Of a stretch of 50,544 nt of DNA, positions 27,845-42,500 are shown piece by piece (positions within the stretch are counted from its first letter, which is position 1; each line of letters begins with the position of its first letter). The stretch lies in contig JAQGDQ010001164.1 of the NCBI GenBank assembly GCA_030141605.1, forward strand, positions 7,501 through 58,044, written 5' to 3'. Source of the stretch: Tubiluchus corallicola (Eukaryota; Priapulida; Priapulimorpha; Priapulimorphida; Tubiluchidae). Under the pieces are notes generated by a model that saw only the letters and a program-made list of their open reading frames with translations, ran no database searches and had not been told where the DNA came from. A program made the translations under genes and the position numbers.

Positions 27845-30800
27845 ATGGCTGTAGCGCATCACAATGACGCAATAGGAAGAATATTCTTGTGTGTGGAACG
27901 CGTGGATAAGATTAAATCTGCGAAAAAATTTTGCTGGCGAACTGGTATTGTTCGCGCTGTTTCACACGAAGAAACTAGATCAAGAAGTAAGCGGAGGAAA
28001 CTCGCGGAGGTAAATTCCTCTTTATGAGTTGAGCAACTCCTTGCGATAATTATAGTATGATAAATAATTTGTTTGATTCTAGAGATTTGAAGCAATTCTA
28101 ACCAGTTTAAACTATTAACTAATTATTAAAGTAGATGGTGACTTACATTTACTGGTGACAACTTTGGCTTGAAAATACAACTAGTGACTGTTAAATTGTA
28201 ACAAAATGGACAAAGCAATGCAAGTATCACCAAACGGCATGATCAGCATAGAGGCAACAGAAAATCTAACTACGTGTAAGAACAAGTGTGATTGATATGT
28301 GGCGTATACTACTAAAGCTTAGGTCACATGACTAAGGCTGGCTTCGTTTTAAACACTTCCAGGAAATGCATGTTTGTAAAAATATGGAAAAAACAAATAA
28401 TTATAGAATGCTAGATCAAATTGCCTGACACCAACAATTACGTTGTTGTACCTATCTTTTTATATTAATTTTGCTTACGGTTTTTTTAGGTTTTAGTTGA
28501 ATTTAAAGGGGAACCCTGGACAGACAGAAGAGTTATTGACTTTGAAGAGCAATCAGATCTTGGAGCCTTTCTCTTAGAGAAAGACCTAATTTGGCAGAGA
28601 AGGCCCACAAGTGATCCCAAGAAAGAGCCAAACATTTGGCCGGCATTTGTGAGTCCTTTTGCAAAGTCAAATGCAGATATTTCACAAGTCTGTTTAATTT
28701 ATACACAATTTCTTTTAGGTTTAGATCATTCAGTTTTGACAACTTGATTCTGGATCCTTCTCAGCACAGCATACATACATGCAGTTAAGTTTGGATGATT
28801 CCGTTTTGACAACCTGATTCTGGATCCTCCTCAGCACAGCATACATACATATAATTAAGTATGAATCATTCAGTTTTGACAACTTGATTCTGGATCCTCC
28901 TCAGCACAGCATTCATAAATATAGCGTATTTACGCCAAAAGTTATACATACATCGTAAGCATATGCGCATTACAAGATATACAATATTTACAGAAGTTAA
29001 AGAAAGTAATTTCATAAGTTTTTGTAATGGAGTCAGTAAGACTTTCATACACAATTACACGTGAAACCGGAGCTTGCAAATTGTGCAGTTGACCCGGGAA
29101 AAACATGCACAAAAAGAGTCGAGATTCAGTTACATGTGGACCGTGCAGAGTGCTAGGCACTCCCTCTGGTGTTGAAGGATGTCTCAGTCTGTTAGTCTTC
29201 ATTCTAAAGCGTTTGGTTTATTCCTAGATACAGAAAATTTGCTCTTAGCTTCGTACTCATTTTTCTTTTTCTCCAAATCTTGTGTTGAACATTCCTAGAT
29301 GCAGAACACCTTGTCTCATTTTTTCCTTTTGATTTCTTTGTACTTTAGCATACTTTGTGCCGTGAAGATTTGAATGACTTCAACAGTTGCCTGCGTGGTA
29401 AAATACCTCTTAGACTGGAAGCCAAGTTCTTCTGCCTGTCGAAAACTTGTTTTCTTGCATGGTCCAATACTTCAATTAATTCATTAAGTCTAATGACTTG
29501 TTATTGCTCAAATACCTCCTTGCTTAAAGTATGGTAGGTTCTCCCTTTTAAGATTTTCATGTAAAAATGTGAGTCTATATTTACTATGGAGCTTTAAAGC
29601 AAGGACACAATCAGTGGCGGCTCATGTATAGGTACTGTGGAACTTATTATATAATATTCAATTTGAAGTCTATCTTGGACGACTGGGTGGGTGCTAAGAT
29701 GTTAAAAACGTTCATTGCACACGCACATCTCGGTTTGCCGGACCTCGTTTTTACGGATAACGCAAGTATCGAACAAAGTGTGCACCGTTGAATCTCGAAT
29801 TTAAATTTATATATGCATTAATTTACAGCTTCTGTATATACACTCATATCTTGGCTTGCCGGACAAATGCGGGGAGATGTCGGTTCGAACTTGCTGATTG
29901 TCCGTCTTTACGCATACTAAACTGGTCCAGCAGGCGCCGTGTTTTAGACTCATGGTAATTATGCGGGACTCATAACGCTCCAGATTTTGTCCGATATCCG
30001 TAAAAGCGAGGTCGAGCAAACCGAGATACGAGTGTAGTTTGAACACACCATTAGACATGTAAGCAGGTCACATTGACCGTATGCAAGCTGCGGCTACCTT
30101 CACATAGCATAGTATTGCAAAAAGCGATTAGTTTTTTGTGCGGATTTGTCAATATGTAGCTTTTTGAAAAAAGAATGTGTACGGCGGTTTACCCCAAGTT
30201 TGCACATTTTTCTGTATTGATTGCTCTTTTATTATTCTTTTTACCCCACCCCCCGAGTCTGATCAGCATTGTTTACTGAACTCAAAATCGAACCCAATTT
30301 GAAACTGCGGATCAAAACAATCTACTCTTTAAAATATTGAAATGAAACACTGTTTTTTTTTTTTTTCAAAAATGATTTACGTGAAAGAATTATTACCACG
30401 AAAGCACAATTTCACTTTTGCACTACAAGTTGTTCACTGTTACATGCATTTCGTCATTCGCTAGTTAGAGAGTCACTAGTTCCTGCATTTCAGAAAAATG
30501 TTGCACAAAAAACATTTGCTGTACCTTTCAGTTCAGATATGTTAGTTTGTAATGAAATACACAAGTTTGACAACTGATGAGTGAGCACAGCTGTAAATTT
30601 CAATTCTTTATCTTAAAACTTGCCTAGTTTTAGTACAAAACACTGAATATCTACGCTGTTTTTGCTGTTAAAAATTGTTAGTTTGTGATGTCATCAGATA
30701 GTTGGGATCACCTGCCGTTAATTAAGTTTTTAATCTATTATTTAATTATCAGAAATGATTTTGCAGGATTAATTGTGTTAAAATGTATACTTTTTATCGG

Positions 30801-33800
30801 AATTGGAAATGTGATAGTATATGAAAAATCGTCCTGTTTTCCTTTAAATTAAAAGAAGTATTTCTAAAGTTTAGAAGATGATTTTGGTAGCAGCCCGGGT
30901 ATCCTTTTTTACAGCACTGAAAGACCCATTATATAAAACTAAAGAATCGCCTTGACATCACTTATATACTTCCTTATTGCATACAGAGCTTGTATTAGCA
31001 GTAACACTGTATAAAGCCTGAAAATTTAACCTCCTGCAATGTGCGGACATTTTAACTGTAACTTGTTTAAGATAAGTTTAGATAAAATTGCATTCAGGTT
31101 CGTAACACACTCTTGGTTAGCAAAGCAAAAGCTTAATTTACTGTTTAGCCTGCCAGTAAGATTAAAAATATGTTTATTAGTGAGCCACTGGTGCACACTG
31201 GGAAGGTGAGTCAGTGACTTTTTACCAGGTGGGGCGAACATTTTAAATTACTATGAATTTTCTTTTCTAATTACTTAAAGCACAAGAAAACTCTTCATGA
31301 ACATAAAGCTTAAAAAATTCGTTTTGAAATTTTATATCACTTATATACTGCCTTCTTGCATGCAGGACTTCAATCGGCTGTAACGCTGTATAAAACATGT
31401 AAATTTAAACTCCCGCGATGACCGTTAGACGCAGCCATTTTCACGACAGGTCATTTGAAGCAAGTTTAGATAACGTGTAAAGTTTGAAAAAATAATCAGA
31501 GCATTCGTAGCGCACAAGTCACTAACTAAATAAAATTTTAAATTGCTGTGTCTTGTCAATAAGATTAAAAATACGTTTTTTGGTTAGTGAGTGGTGCACC
31601 CCTGAGGGTGACTCAGCGACATTTCACCAACTGGTGAAAACATTTTAAAGAATTAATAACTTTCTTTTCTAGTTACATAAGTCTTTCTAACGGGTAAGCA
31701 AAAATCTTAAGTAATATAGATTTGCATGGAAAGTCTTTTGAGACATAATTTAACATTGCCTTTTCTTCCCTTGATTTACGTTTGGTACATTACATCAGGT
31801 AATGGTGACATCGGAATAGTATTGCGGGAGATTTAAAATGAAAACAAACTAAAATTCCTTTCAGTGCGAGTAAGATATATGCATAAAATTGCTATAAAGT
31901 AATATAATTTGAAGGCGATTTTTCTGAAACCTACTTCAGGTACCCCCTTAAGTCTTTGAAACAGGTAAGCATAATGCCAAAGTAACATAACTTTTTGTGG
32001 ACGGTTTTTTTGGGACACACTTTGAAATTGTGTTTTCTTCCCCTTTAAATAACGATGTTTTCTTCCCCTTTAAATAACGTTGTTTTCTTCCGGAGCCCGT
32101 AAACGTAACAGCAGTTTCCTTCTTGAATTATTTATTTATAGATCTGCTCAAGCATTACCTGGATAATTAATTTAGCATTGATGCACATGTTACCTTGCAG
32201 TGTGCACAGTGCTTTTCTGTTCACACTCATGCTCGCTCTACTGTGGACAGGTAACCTATTTATTACCTGTGTTCACCTGTGGGATGCCGTAGACCTACTA
32301 GCTGTTTACAACCAGTTACACTAGCTTATTTGCTTGGGGGCCCCACAGCCACAGCCACTTTATTAAGCAGATCTGTTAGATTAGTAGACTGGTCTTATCT
32401 CACACTGAATGACTGACTAGGCATTCGCTATTTGTTGGCATTTTCAGTTTTGGCTAAATCACCGAGTTTCGTGTGTCATTTTCAGACGTTTGAGTCGATC
32501 GTTGATAACATTGGACTTGCAGCCAAAGAGGAGCAGCCTGTCCTTTTCTTGTTGGACGATGAACCTAAGTTTGTCGACACTTCAAAGGCTAAATTGTACA
32601 AGGTAGGAAAATTATCAATTGCTTAAAGCAAGTAAATTAATTCTTATTAATTGTGTAGGTGCAGATTGTGCAAAGAGAAAATTTCTTTATTAACTGCTTA
32701 AAGCAGTAAAATTAATTATTATTAATTGTGTAGGTGCAGATTGTACAAAGAGAAAACTTCTTTATTAACTGCATAAAGCAGTAAAATTAATTTTTGTTAA
32801 TTGTGTAGGTGCAGATTGTGCAAAGAGAAAACTTCTTTATTAACTGCATAAAGCAGTAAAATTAATTTTTGTTAATTGTGTAGGTGCAGATTGTGCAAAG
32901 AGAAAATTTCTTTATTAACTGCATAAAGCAGCAAAATTAATTTTTGTTAATTGTGTAGGTGCAGATTGTGCAAAGAGAAAATTTCTTTATTAACTGTATA
33001 AAGCAGTAAAATTAATTTTGTTAATTGTGTTTTAAAAGAGTAAGAAGGGTCGTTTATGTTTGTCAATAAGTCGAGCTAATTTTTTAGCCAAAATTTCATG
33101 ATTTTCTGTCAAAAACAGGGCAACAAATTTAATGGTGTTTAGTAAAAATTGTTGGATACGTTCGAATAATTGCTAGAAGTAAATGTCAGAGAAGTAATAA
33201 ACCTTGGATATCCAACTCTTGGATATTTAACTTTAAAGGAAAACCGGACAATTGTTTAGGCTCAATCTCATTTTAATTTACTGTTCAAAATATACACTTT
33301 CTTGCCTATAAAAGTTAATAATTGTTCCTTGTATTTGAATAATTAGCTTAGAAAGTTAATTAATGGCAACTGAACACGGCTATTGCTTATGTCAGAAACT
33401 AACCACAGTTTGTGCAATGGCAGGCATCTTCCCTTGCACATCAAGCACATTTGCGTAAGTGTGACTACAAGTTTTCTTACAACTTCTGTGCAAGATCTGT
33501 AAAGTTTCTACGCCCTATTACATTTCTCTTATTAGCAAATCTATATGAGGAATTTCTTCTAATTCTTACAACTGTGTTTTTTTTGTAGCAGTCAGATTTA
33601 GAGAAGAAGCCGATTCTTCAGGAAAACGGTGCTCTACGGACTGCTGTCGAGGAGTGGTCACTCGGCAGAGCTGCGCAAGAAGTCCTAGCGGAACGCTCAA
33701 CTCTCCTGCGAGGTCTTGGCATTCGAGTTCAGGTCTATCGTCCTCAGCTGCACAGCCAGACTCAGTGGTACACGGCTGTTATAGTTTCTGTGGAGGAGAA

Positions 33801-36800
33801 CGGCGTATGTTGCGTAATTCTGTCTATTAATAACAAAAAAATGTTTACTGATTGTAAGCTAGTACAGTATGCGCCGTGTATTAGACTCACGGTAATGCAG
33901 AATCAATCGTCTGATTGTGTCAAAAACGTCTAGTACGGGCCACTTCTGACATATTAGACTCACGGTAATGCAGAATCAATCGTCTGATTGTGTCAAAAAT
34001 GTCTAGTACGGGCCACTTCTGACATATTAGACTCACGGTAATGTAGAATCAATTGTCTGATTGTCTCAAAAACGTCTAGTACAGGCCACTCCTGACATAT
34101 TAGGCTCACGGTAATGTAGAATAAATCGCCTAATTGTCTCAAAAACGTCTAGTACGGGCCACTTCTGACATATTAGACTCACGGTAATGTAGAATCAATT
34201 GTCTGATTGTCTCAAAAACGTCTAGTACAGGCCACTCCTGACATATTAGACTCACGGTAATGCAGAATCAATCATCTGATTGTCTCAAAAACGTCTACTA
34301 CCGACCGCTCCTATGCAAAAGTATATAAAAACTGTCTGTAATTATTAGACTCACGGTAATGTAGAATCAATCGCCTAATTGTCTCAAAACGTCTAGTGTG
34401 GGCCGGCTCTGACATACTGTTTGTATTTTAAAAGGTCATTGTTTTTGTAACACAATCGTGGTTTTCTGATAATTCACTTCACACTGCGTGACATTATAAC
34501 GAGGTTAATTTATTATATAAAATAAACGTTTTGGCACAGCACATGCGTAGGCGAGGTTGGCGGTTTTTGGAAACTTATAGGAGAGAAATTACTATAAGGA
34601 TGTGTGGATTTGTTTTACTATTGTAATTTAAACTTAGAAAAATACGACAAAGAAATTTGCAAAAAAAAAACTATGAAACATAAATCTATAATATACTACC
34701 TCTGAATAGAAATCTTCGGACTAAAGGTTAAACATTGGAAACCACTGCTTTATAATAATTATTTTGCTGTTTAGGAGTTTTTACTCTTAGATGACACAGT
34801 TCTCCAAGAGCACAGGGAAGACCCGCGGCTAGTTCAGATAAAAATCCTTAGTGACAAAGGTAAAGTGGTTGTAATAATAAATGCGTGCTTGCAAACCAAA
34901 ATCGTCCATAAGTCGGCATAGTTAAAACTAAGTTATGATGCTTCAAAGTAGAAAGACCCAAAAATTTGATCAGATGTCGATTTTTTTTACTTTATGAATA
35001 CAAATGCTAAATATACTCAACTTTAATATTCTAGCATCTAATCGTCAAGAAAATATTTTAAAACTAGTAAAAATCTTTTTTTAAGACCCCCTACCCACTT
35101 TTCTGTCTATAAACTGATACTACAATTGAGAAAAACTCGTATTTTCAAACTCCGATAGTAGCACATATAAGCAGTCATTTTGCTTCAGGTTTTTTTCTTC
35201 TGCCAAACCCAGATCTTCGTCAGAAAGAGCCATCTACTGGATTTACACATAACTACAATTTGCTCTTGCAAAGTCCATAGGAATTACGGTTGTAAAGTGT
35301 TTTATAGAAATGCGACAAAAAACAATGGCTAACTTTAACAGTGATTTTCTCAAGATAATGTTTTTCAGTGTGCAGTCTGCACCTCATTTTCAACATGAAT
35401 TATCTCAGCTTAGAAATAACATAGACCAATGAGCTTGGTAACAAAGTGATCCTCATGAAATGGAGATTTATGATTTTTGAATAACTGGAAAAGCTTAATA
35501 GCTGACTTATGTACGTTTTTGATATGCAAGCACGCAATTAATGCTTTTAAAGGGAAACAAGATGATTTTTCACATCCTACCCCATTTTGAAGTACAGTAA
35601 AGTATATATTTTAATCACTATATATACTGATTCACCACACTCTGCAAGTTTATTAGTGACTTACGTCCGGTTAGGGCACACATACACTCTCAGCCATATA
35701 ATAAACTTGTATTAGCTGAGTTTTGCAAAATCATAATTGTAGATAGTGCTTGTAGAAATTGGTCCCCGTGCTGAGTGAGCAATGGTTTTTGCTCATTGCC
35801 TGCAAATGCGCGGGGTCGCTTATCCGTCAATAAATGTCACAAAAACATTTCTTATTTCTTGTCTAAAATAAAGAGAGAAATTCTGTGGAGATGTTTAAGG
35901 CGGCCGAAATATAAGGCGTTACGTCTGCTCAGAATCTAACCACGGCGCAAATCAATTTTGATGTACCGGTAGAGTCGCGCGTGGCAGTTTACAGCAACGA
36001 TTTCGCAGGAGATGGACACATAGACAGTGACAGCTATATCTCCTATGTGATTGGTATACAATGTTCCCTCACTTATTGCGGACGTTCTGTTCCTGGCCTG
36101 CCCGCGATAAGCGAATTTCCGCAAAGTAGGGACGGTGTACTTATTTTAGTAGTTATACATTATTTTAAGTCTTTATAAACCTTCCCCGCACTCTTATACA
36201 TAACCCTTTCCCATTCCTTTAATAACTTTTCCCGTACTTTACATGTACCGTTTAAAAAACTTTACTTAAGTGTTCATAAAAATGTTCATTGCACGGTACC
36301 TGAGCCAATCAGCCACTGGGATACCAATTGTGTGTTGTGTACCATGTCACGTCGGCAACTAGCATCTCAAGTGGGCAGCACCCACTACATTTCGTTTTTG
36401 GTGTGTATTCGTCCTCTGAATAAATACACTATTTACTGCAAATCTATACATTACTGTACAATATGTACTACGCATGTGAAAAAATACTTTAGACGGTGTA
36501 CCGCAAAAACCGGCGATAAATGAACCGCGAAGTAGCGAGGGAACACTGTGCATGAAAACAGTAAGGCATACATAGTGATGCCAAAGCGTTTCTGATAAGT
36601 AAATTAGAGGTTGAAGCCTTAATTACTGGCATGCGAGTTCAAATTGAAATGCTTTATTTACTGTAAAAAACAGCATAAAACAATAATTTTATCAGAATGC
36701 TCAAAGCCCAAAAAAGATCGTGCCATAAACATGTGATTATTACAAAGCTTAAGAACGCTTGCTATTAGATCCATTGGCTGTTTTTACCTGTAAATACTCA

Positions 36801-39471
36801 TTGTAATGAAAATCCATTTTATCCAAGAGCACAGGGAAGACCCGCGGCTAGTTCAAATAAAAATCCTTAGTGACAAAGGTAAAGTGGTTGTAATAATAAG
36901 TGTGTGCTTGCAAACCAAAATCGTCCATAAGTCGGCATAGTTAAAACTAAGTTATGATGCTTCAAAGTAGAAAGACCCAAAAATTTAATCAGATGTCGAT
37001 TTTTTATACTTTATGAATACAAATGCTAAATATACTTAACTTTAATATTCTAGCATCTAATCGTCAAGAAAATATTTTAAAACTAGTATAAATCTTTTTT
37101 TAAGACCCCCTACCCACAGGTTTAAGACCCGTGCCATAAACATGTGATCATTACAAAGCTTAAGAACGATTGCTATTAGATCCATTGGCTGTTTTTACCT
37201 GTAAATACTCATTGTAATGAAAATAACGAATATTGTATAAAAACTGAAAGCTTTCTCTGTCCTACATGTTAACTTCTTCAGGACCTTAAGCGTTTGTCGG
37301 ATTTTGCATGAGTTCGTAAAAAACTGCTCTCACTAAGCAGCAATTATGGTATAGTTGATAAATTTTGCAGGTTTCTGCTTCTCATACAATGGATGACAAT
37401 GTGTAGTATCACTTGTGTGAAATTGGCTAATGTAGAAAATTTCAACTGTCCAGACACGACACTCTGATACACTTGGCCTCAAGTCTATCCTGTTTTTAAT
37501 CAGAAATTCCTGTTAAAAAGTGAAACAACCTTAACTTTTCCTTGGCTGATCAGTTCATTTTTCCTGGAATAGCAGCAAAACACTGCGCAGCTTGGGTTGC
37601 AGCAAGCAGGCAATCAACAGTGTGTAGGATCTCCCAAGTGTACGCCAGACTAAGCTACTCAATAGGCTAAGTTGGAGTGCCTGAAAAAGGCATGTTTTTC
37701 TTAATTTTATCCAATTAAATCACTTATAAATATGTAAACAAATAGCATGATTGCATATCTAACATTCTTGTGAACAGAAAAAGAAGCGTTTTTTCTTAAT
37801 TTTATCTAATTAAATCACTTATAAATGTTTAAAAAAGTAGCATGATTGGATAGCCGAGATTCTCCTGAATAGAACAGTACCTAATTTGTAATCATTTAGT
37901 TATGTCTGTGCTCATACAGTAGCAGAAAAGTCATAAGTCTTGTATGGCCTGTTTTGAATGGTACGGTCCTGGAGGAGTTAATCAGGTTTAAGATTGAAAC
38001 GTGTAATTGCATAAAGTCTCATGAAATGTTGAACTTATCTTGGCTTCGCGTTTTCTATTTTGTCTATTTTCAGTTGTTCGTGGGTTGTTGAATGGTGAAC
38101 CCATCGCACCAGAAAGACGCCACAGACCTTCTGCGGGAAGACGCGGCAGCGATGTATGTTTTTTGTAATTCTAACAGTAAATGCTAGCTATAGAACCTTA
38201 CCTAGTTCATTTTTTCTTGTTCCCGAGCAAGATCCTGCTATTAAATCAGTCTACGCACAGACTAATGCATAATTAAGTAAAGTCCTACGTAAGACAACTG
38301 AAGTTACTCAACTGATTGCTTTATACACGTCATGTGACAGTTGTAGTTAAGACGCGCTGCTTTGGTACACTTAACTTTTGACCTACAGCATCTGCGGCAA
38401 TCATCGTCTCATCCCGAAATCACTATCACATCATGACATATTTGACTGACTGATGGACTGACATATTATGTGCGACTCTTCGTTTTATCTGCAGCAATAA
38501 AAACATTTTATGCTAGTCCAATGTCAAAAGGATAATTAACTGCTATAATGAAAATGTATAATAATATTATGAAATATGAAGAAATCAAACTTACATCTTA
38601 TTAACTTGCTAAAGAGAACTCGACTGAGATAATTTTGTTATAAAACGACACGACATACTGAACGAGAATGTCTTCTTTCTTATCCAGTCTGCAAAATGAG
38701 TCTACTCCTAGCTCACCTGTTTATCAACAGCCTAAATTTGCAAAAAAAACAAACACAAGGAGGCACCACGTGCTTATATCCAAGACATTAAGCGAGATTG
38801 TAATATAACGGGGTGTACTAACAAAGTTTGACTGTATATTATGCCAGAATAGCCTATAGTTTTAATAAAATAAGTCCAAAATATATATATATGTGTGTGT
38901 TGTTGTTGTTGGCATCCTTCTGTCTCAGAAGACAATTGAGTGTGTTCCAAGAGGGTCAGTTATTGATTACATTGATGGAGCTGCAGCGTTGATTGTGGCT
39001 GAGCAGTGCGATCCTTCAACCACTGGAGTGGCCTCTCCAGGGCGCACGCCTGGGCAAGGTGTATGGAGATCCTGAGTTGCACAGACAACAGGAACCCTCT
39101 CTCTTCCTCCCTGGTGTAGTCCAAAAGAAAGCGGAGCGATACGTTTGGCACCAGGTTGACTGCTGGAGCTGCCGGAGTTAGTGAGCATGCTGCACTGGTC
39201 CGCCTTCGGGGCTTCACTCCTGATTTGGAAGGTTTACTCTTCTATACATGGCCGTTGGGTCGCTTGACCTCTTCCGCCCTCTAGCCATTGGCTGCTTGTG
39301 CAACTCCTCCGCCTAGTATCGAGATACAGTGTGGGCATCCCGCAAGCCTACTGCACCTGGTATTCCTAGGCGGTCACCCATACAAGTACTAGCCAGGCTC
39401 TACGTTGCTTAACTTCAGTGATCAGACTAGAACCGGTATTTTCAACGTGATTTGGCCGTAGTCAAAGAAGC

Positions 39472-39503
<32 letters not shown>

Positions 39504-42500
39504 TAATTAAATTTGTTTTGCAATTTGTTTATGAAGTATGCAGTGTGTTTTTTTACGTCTCTTTGAACATAATTATCTATTGATTGGTACTAAATCCTCT
39601 GTATCGTATTTTCTTGCAGTTTGTTTATGAACCACTGAAAAGAAAATTTGATGAGAGCAAGTCTCATAGTAAAACAAGTAAGGGTAAGTTGATCGTGATA
39701 TTTATTTCACCTTAAAGAGGCGTTCAGCAAGTGATTGCTCTCCTCTGTGTGGAAGAAACCAAAAAAGAGTAGATTACAATAGTCAAAGCTGCAAGAAAGA
39801 GCATTTACTTTTGAGTTAAAATCTTACGTTCATGTGTGTAGTAATGACGTCATTCGCAGGTATGGTGCCCGTAAATCGACAGGTGTTACCTCGTACCCAC
39901 TTGTTAAGATTTACTGGCAGTGAGGAAATTAAAATCATTTAAATTCATCAATAAAAACAACGACTGGTGCATTTCAATTAACTATACAGTGTTCCCTCAC
40001 TTATCGCGGATGTTCCGTTCCAGGCCCACCTGCGATAAGTGAATTTCCGCGAAGTAGGGACGCTATACTTATTTTAGTAGTTGTGTGTTATTTTAAGTCC
40101 TTATAAACCCTCCCCGCACTCTTATACATAACTCTTTCCCATTTCCTTAATAACTTTTCCCATACTGTACATGTACCATTTAAAAAACTTTACTTAAATG
40201 TTCATAAAAATGTTTTAAACGAAAATTTCTGACGAAAATTTCACAAATAGCGTGCACAACACCACACATGAAAACTATGCAACCGCGACAGTTGGATACT
40301 AACGTTTTTGGTGTGTATTCATCCGCCGAATGAATACACTGTTTACTGTAAATGGTAATTTTTGTGATTTATAATATTCTTTTTATGTTAGAATTAATAT
40401 TTTTAATATATTTTTATACATTTCGTGATTTTTTATGCAAAATTCATCAAATCTATACATTACTGTACAATATGTACTACGCATGTGCAAAAATACTTTA
40501 GACGGAGTACCGCAAAAACCCGAGAAACGGCGAAAATACTGCGATAAATATTTTATATCAATATTTTTGAAAATCCGAGAAACAGCGAGTCTGCGATAAA
40601 CGAACCGCGAAGTAGCGTGGGAACACTGTACTCTTAAGAACAAGCGTTCATTTATTGCACACCGAGAGCTTGAACACACTAGCTGCGAGTCGTGAAAGTT
40701 AGTGATTCATCATACAAGATGGTTGACTGAGTTTTTATGTGCCAGACATAAATTACTTATTACAGACTTTATCAACGAGTTGGCTTCTTCATCTTTGGTG
40801 CCTTGCTGAGCATTATTAATATAGTATAGGGATAAGGCGTTTAAAATATCTATATTAACATTAGTTCAGAATAAAGAATGCTCTAAAATATTGAAAATAA
40901 ACTATAGCTTTTTTAAATCAAAGCTTAGATTAAATAATAATTACCTCGGATACTCAAATTTCTTTAAACTTTCCAAGCTACGCGCAGCTCCGTGAATCTA
41001 CTAAGATTGGCAACAGCACTTTTTGAAACATGCGCGTGGCTGACAAATAGAAGGCTGTACCGTGATATCCATAATCACGAACTGCAGTGTTAGTTTCTGA
41101 CATCATATGATGTAGAACCCATTTTTCGTGAAATTATGCATTTTAACTCTAAAAGTTACCCAAATGTGCTTTGCGCTAGGAAAGATGCCTGCCATTGCAC
41201 GAACTGTGGTTAGTTTCTGATGTAAGCAATAGCTGTGTTCGGTTGCCGTTAATTAACTTCCTAAGCTATTTATAAAATATAAGAAACAATTGCCAACTTT
41301 TATAGGCAGGAAAATGCATATCATGTGGCCTTCCTGTTTATTTGTGTGTTTATTACTGGCCTGAAATAGTTTTATAAAGGCTAATAAACAATTTCATTTA
41401 GATAATTAACCTCTTTATAAAGAAATCATATCTTGTTATTTGCAAGTCTCCCCTAAGTCAAAAGTGGATCGATCTGCTATCTCCATACTTGCTGCTGGCC
41501 TGGTGTTGGCAGCAGTTAATACTGTAGAGATCTAGTAATCATTCTACTTTATGCATTCATTGTGTCTTGTCTCTTACTAAAGAACAATGTAAACCTGTTC
41601 CAGCAGCAAAGACTAAGGCACAGTGCTTAGAGAAGAAGTCTTCAACTTATGAAGAAGTGTTGTCAGACGCTGTATGTTCAACTTCAAAGCATTCAAATAA
41701 GCACGTAAGTTGTCATGCTAATGTCGAATTTAATCCTGCGTGGCGAGTTTAATACTATAGGCATTGCGTAAGTTTTGAAGTTTTTCTTGTGTTCAAGGCT
41801 TTTTAAGGGGAAGTTTAAACTGAGGCTTTTGGGCTTATAACTCGGAAATCTTTCTTAGAAAATTACTATACAAAGTCATTTTTGTTAGCATGGTGCTTAC
41901 CTGCTTGAAAGAGTTCCATAATTGGAAAAGAAAATTATTGATTATTTAAAATGTTTATGCTAACATGTAAAATAAATGTGGGTATTATACTACGCCCCAA
42001 AAAAAACATCGCAGGTTCTCATAGAAACACGTGATTGTGCTTAAGCTAGAACTCCATGTGCGAGTAATGCGTGATGCGTGACCTGTGATCCGTAATGCGT
42101 AGCGCATAATGCGTGGTCTGTGATCTGTAATGCGTGATGTGTGACCTGTGATCCGTAATGCATAGCGCGTAATGCGTGGTCTGTGATCTGTAATGCGTGA
42201 TGCGCGTGACCTGTGATCCGTAATGCGTAGCGCGTAATGCGTGGTCTGTGATCTGTAATGCGTGACCAGTGATCCGTAATGTGTAGCGCGTAATGCGTGG
42301 TCTGTGATCTGTAATGCGTGACCAGTGATCCGTAATGTGTAGCGCTTAATGCATGGTCTGTGATCTGTAATGCGTGACCAGTGATCCGTAATGTGTAGCG
42401 CGTAATGCATGGTCTGTGATCTGTAATGCGTGACCAGTGATCCGTAATGTGTAGCGCGTAATGCGTGGTCTGTGATCTGTAATGCGTGATGCGTAGAAAC

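Noticed and set aside
32617-34417. Arrays that could be mistaken for CRISPR
   Set aside because: Units are contiguous without unique spacers and lie in introns of an animal gene.
38893-39217. Short frames across the SINE body
   Set aside because: They fall inside a 5S-derived SINE on the minus strand and lack conserved protein features.
39344-39463. Functional 5S rRNA gene
   Set aside because: Several substitutions from the conserved 5S sequence and a fused SINE body instead of a T-run terminator after the 5S segment.
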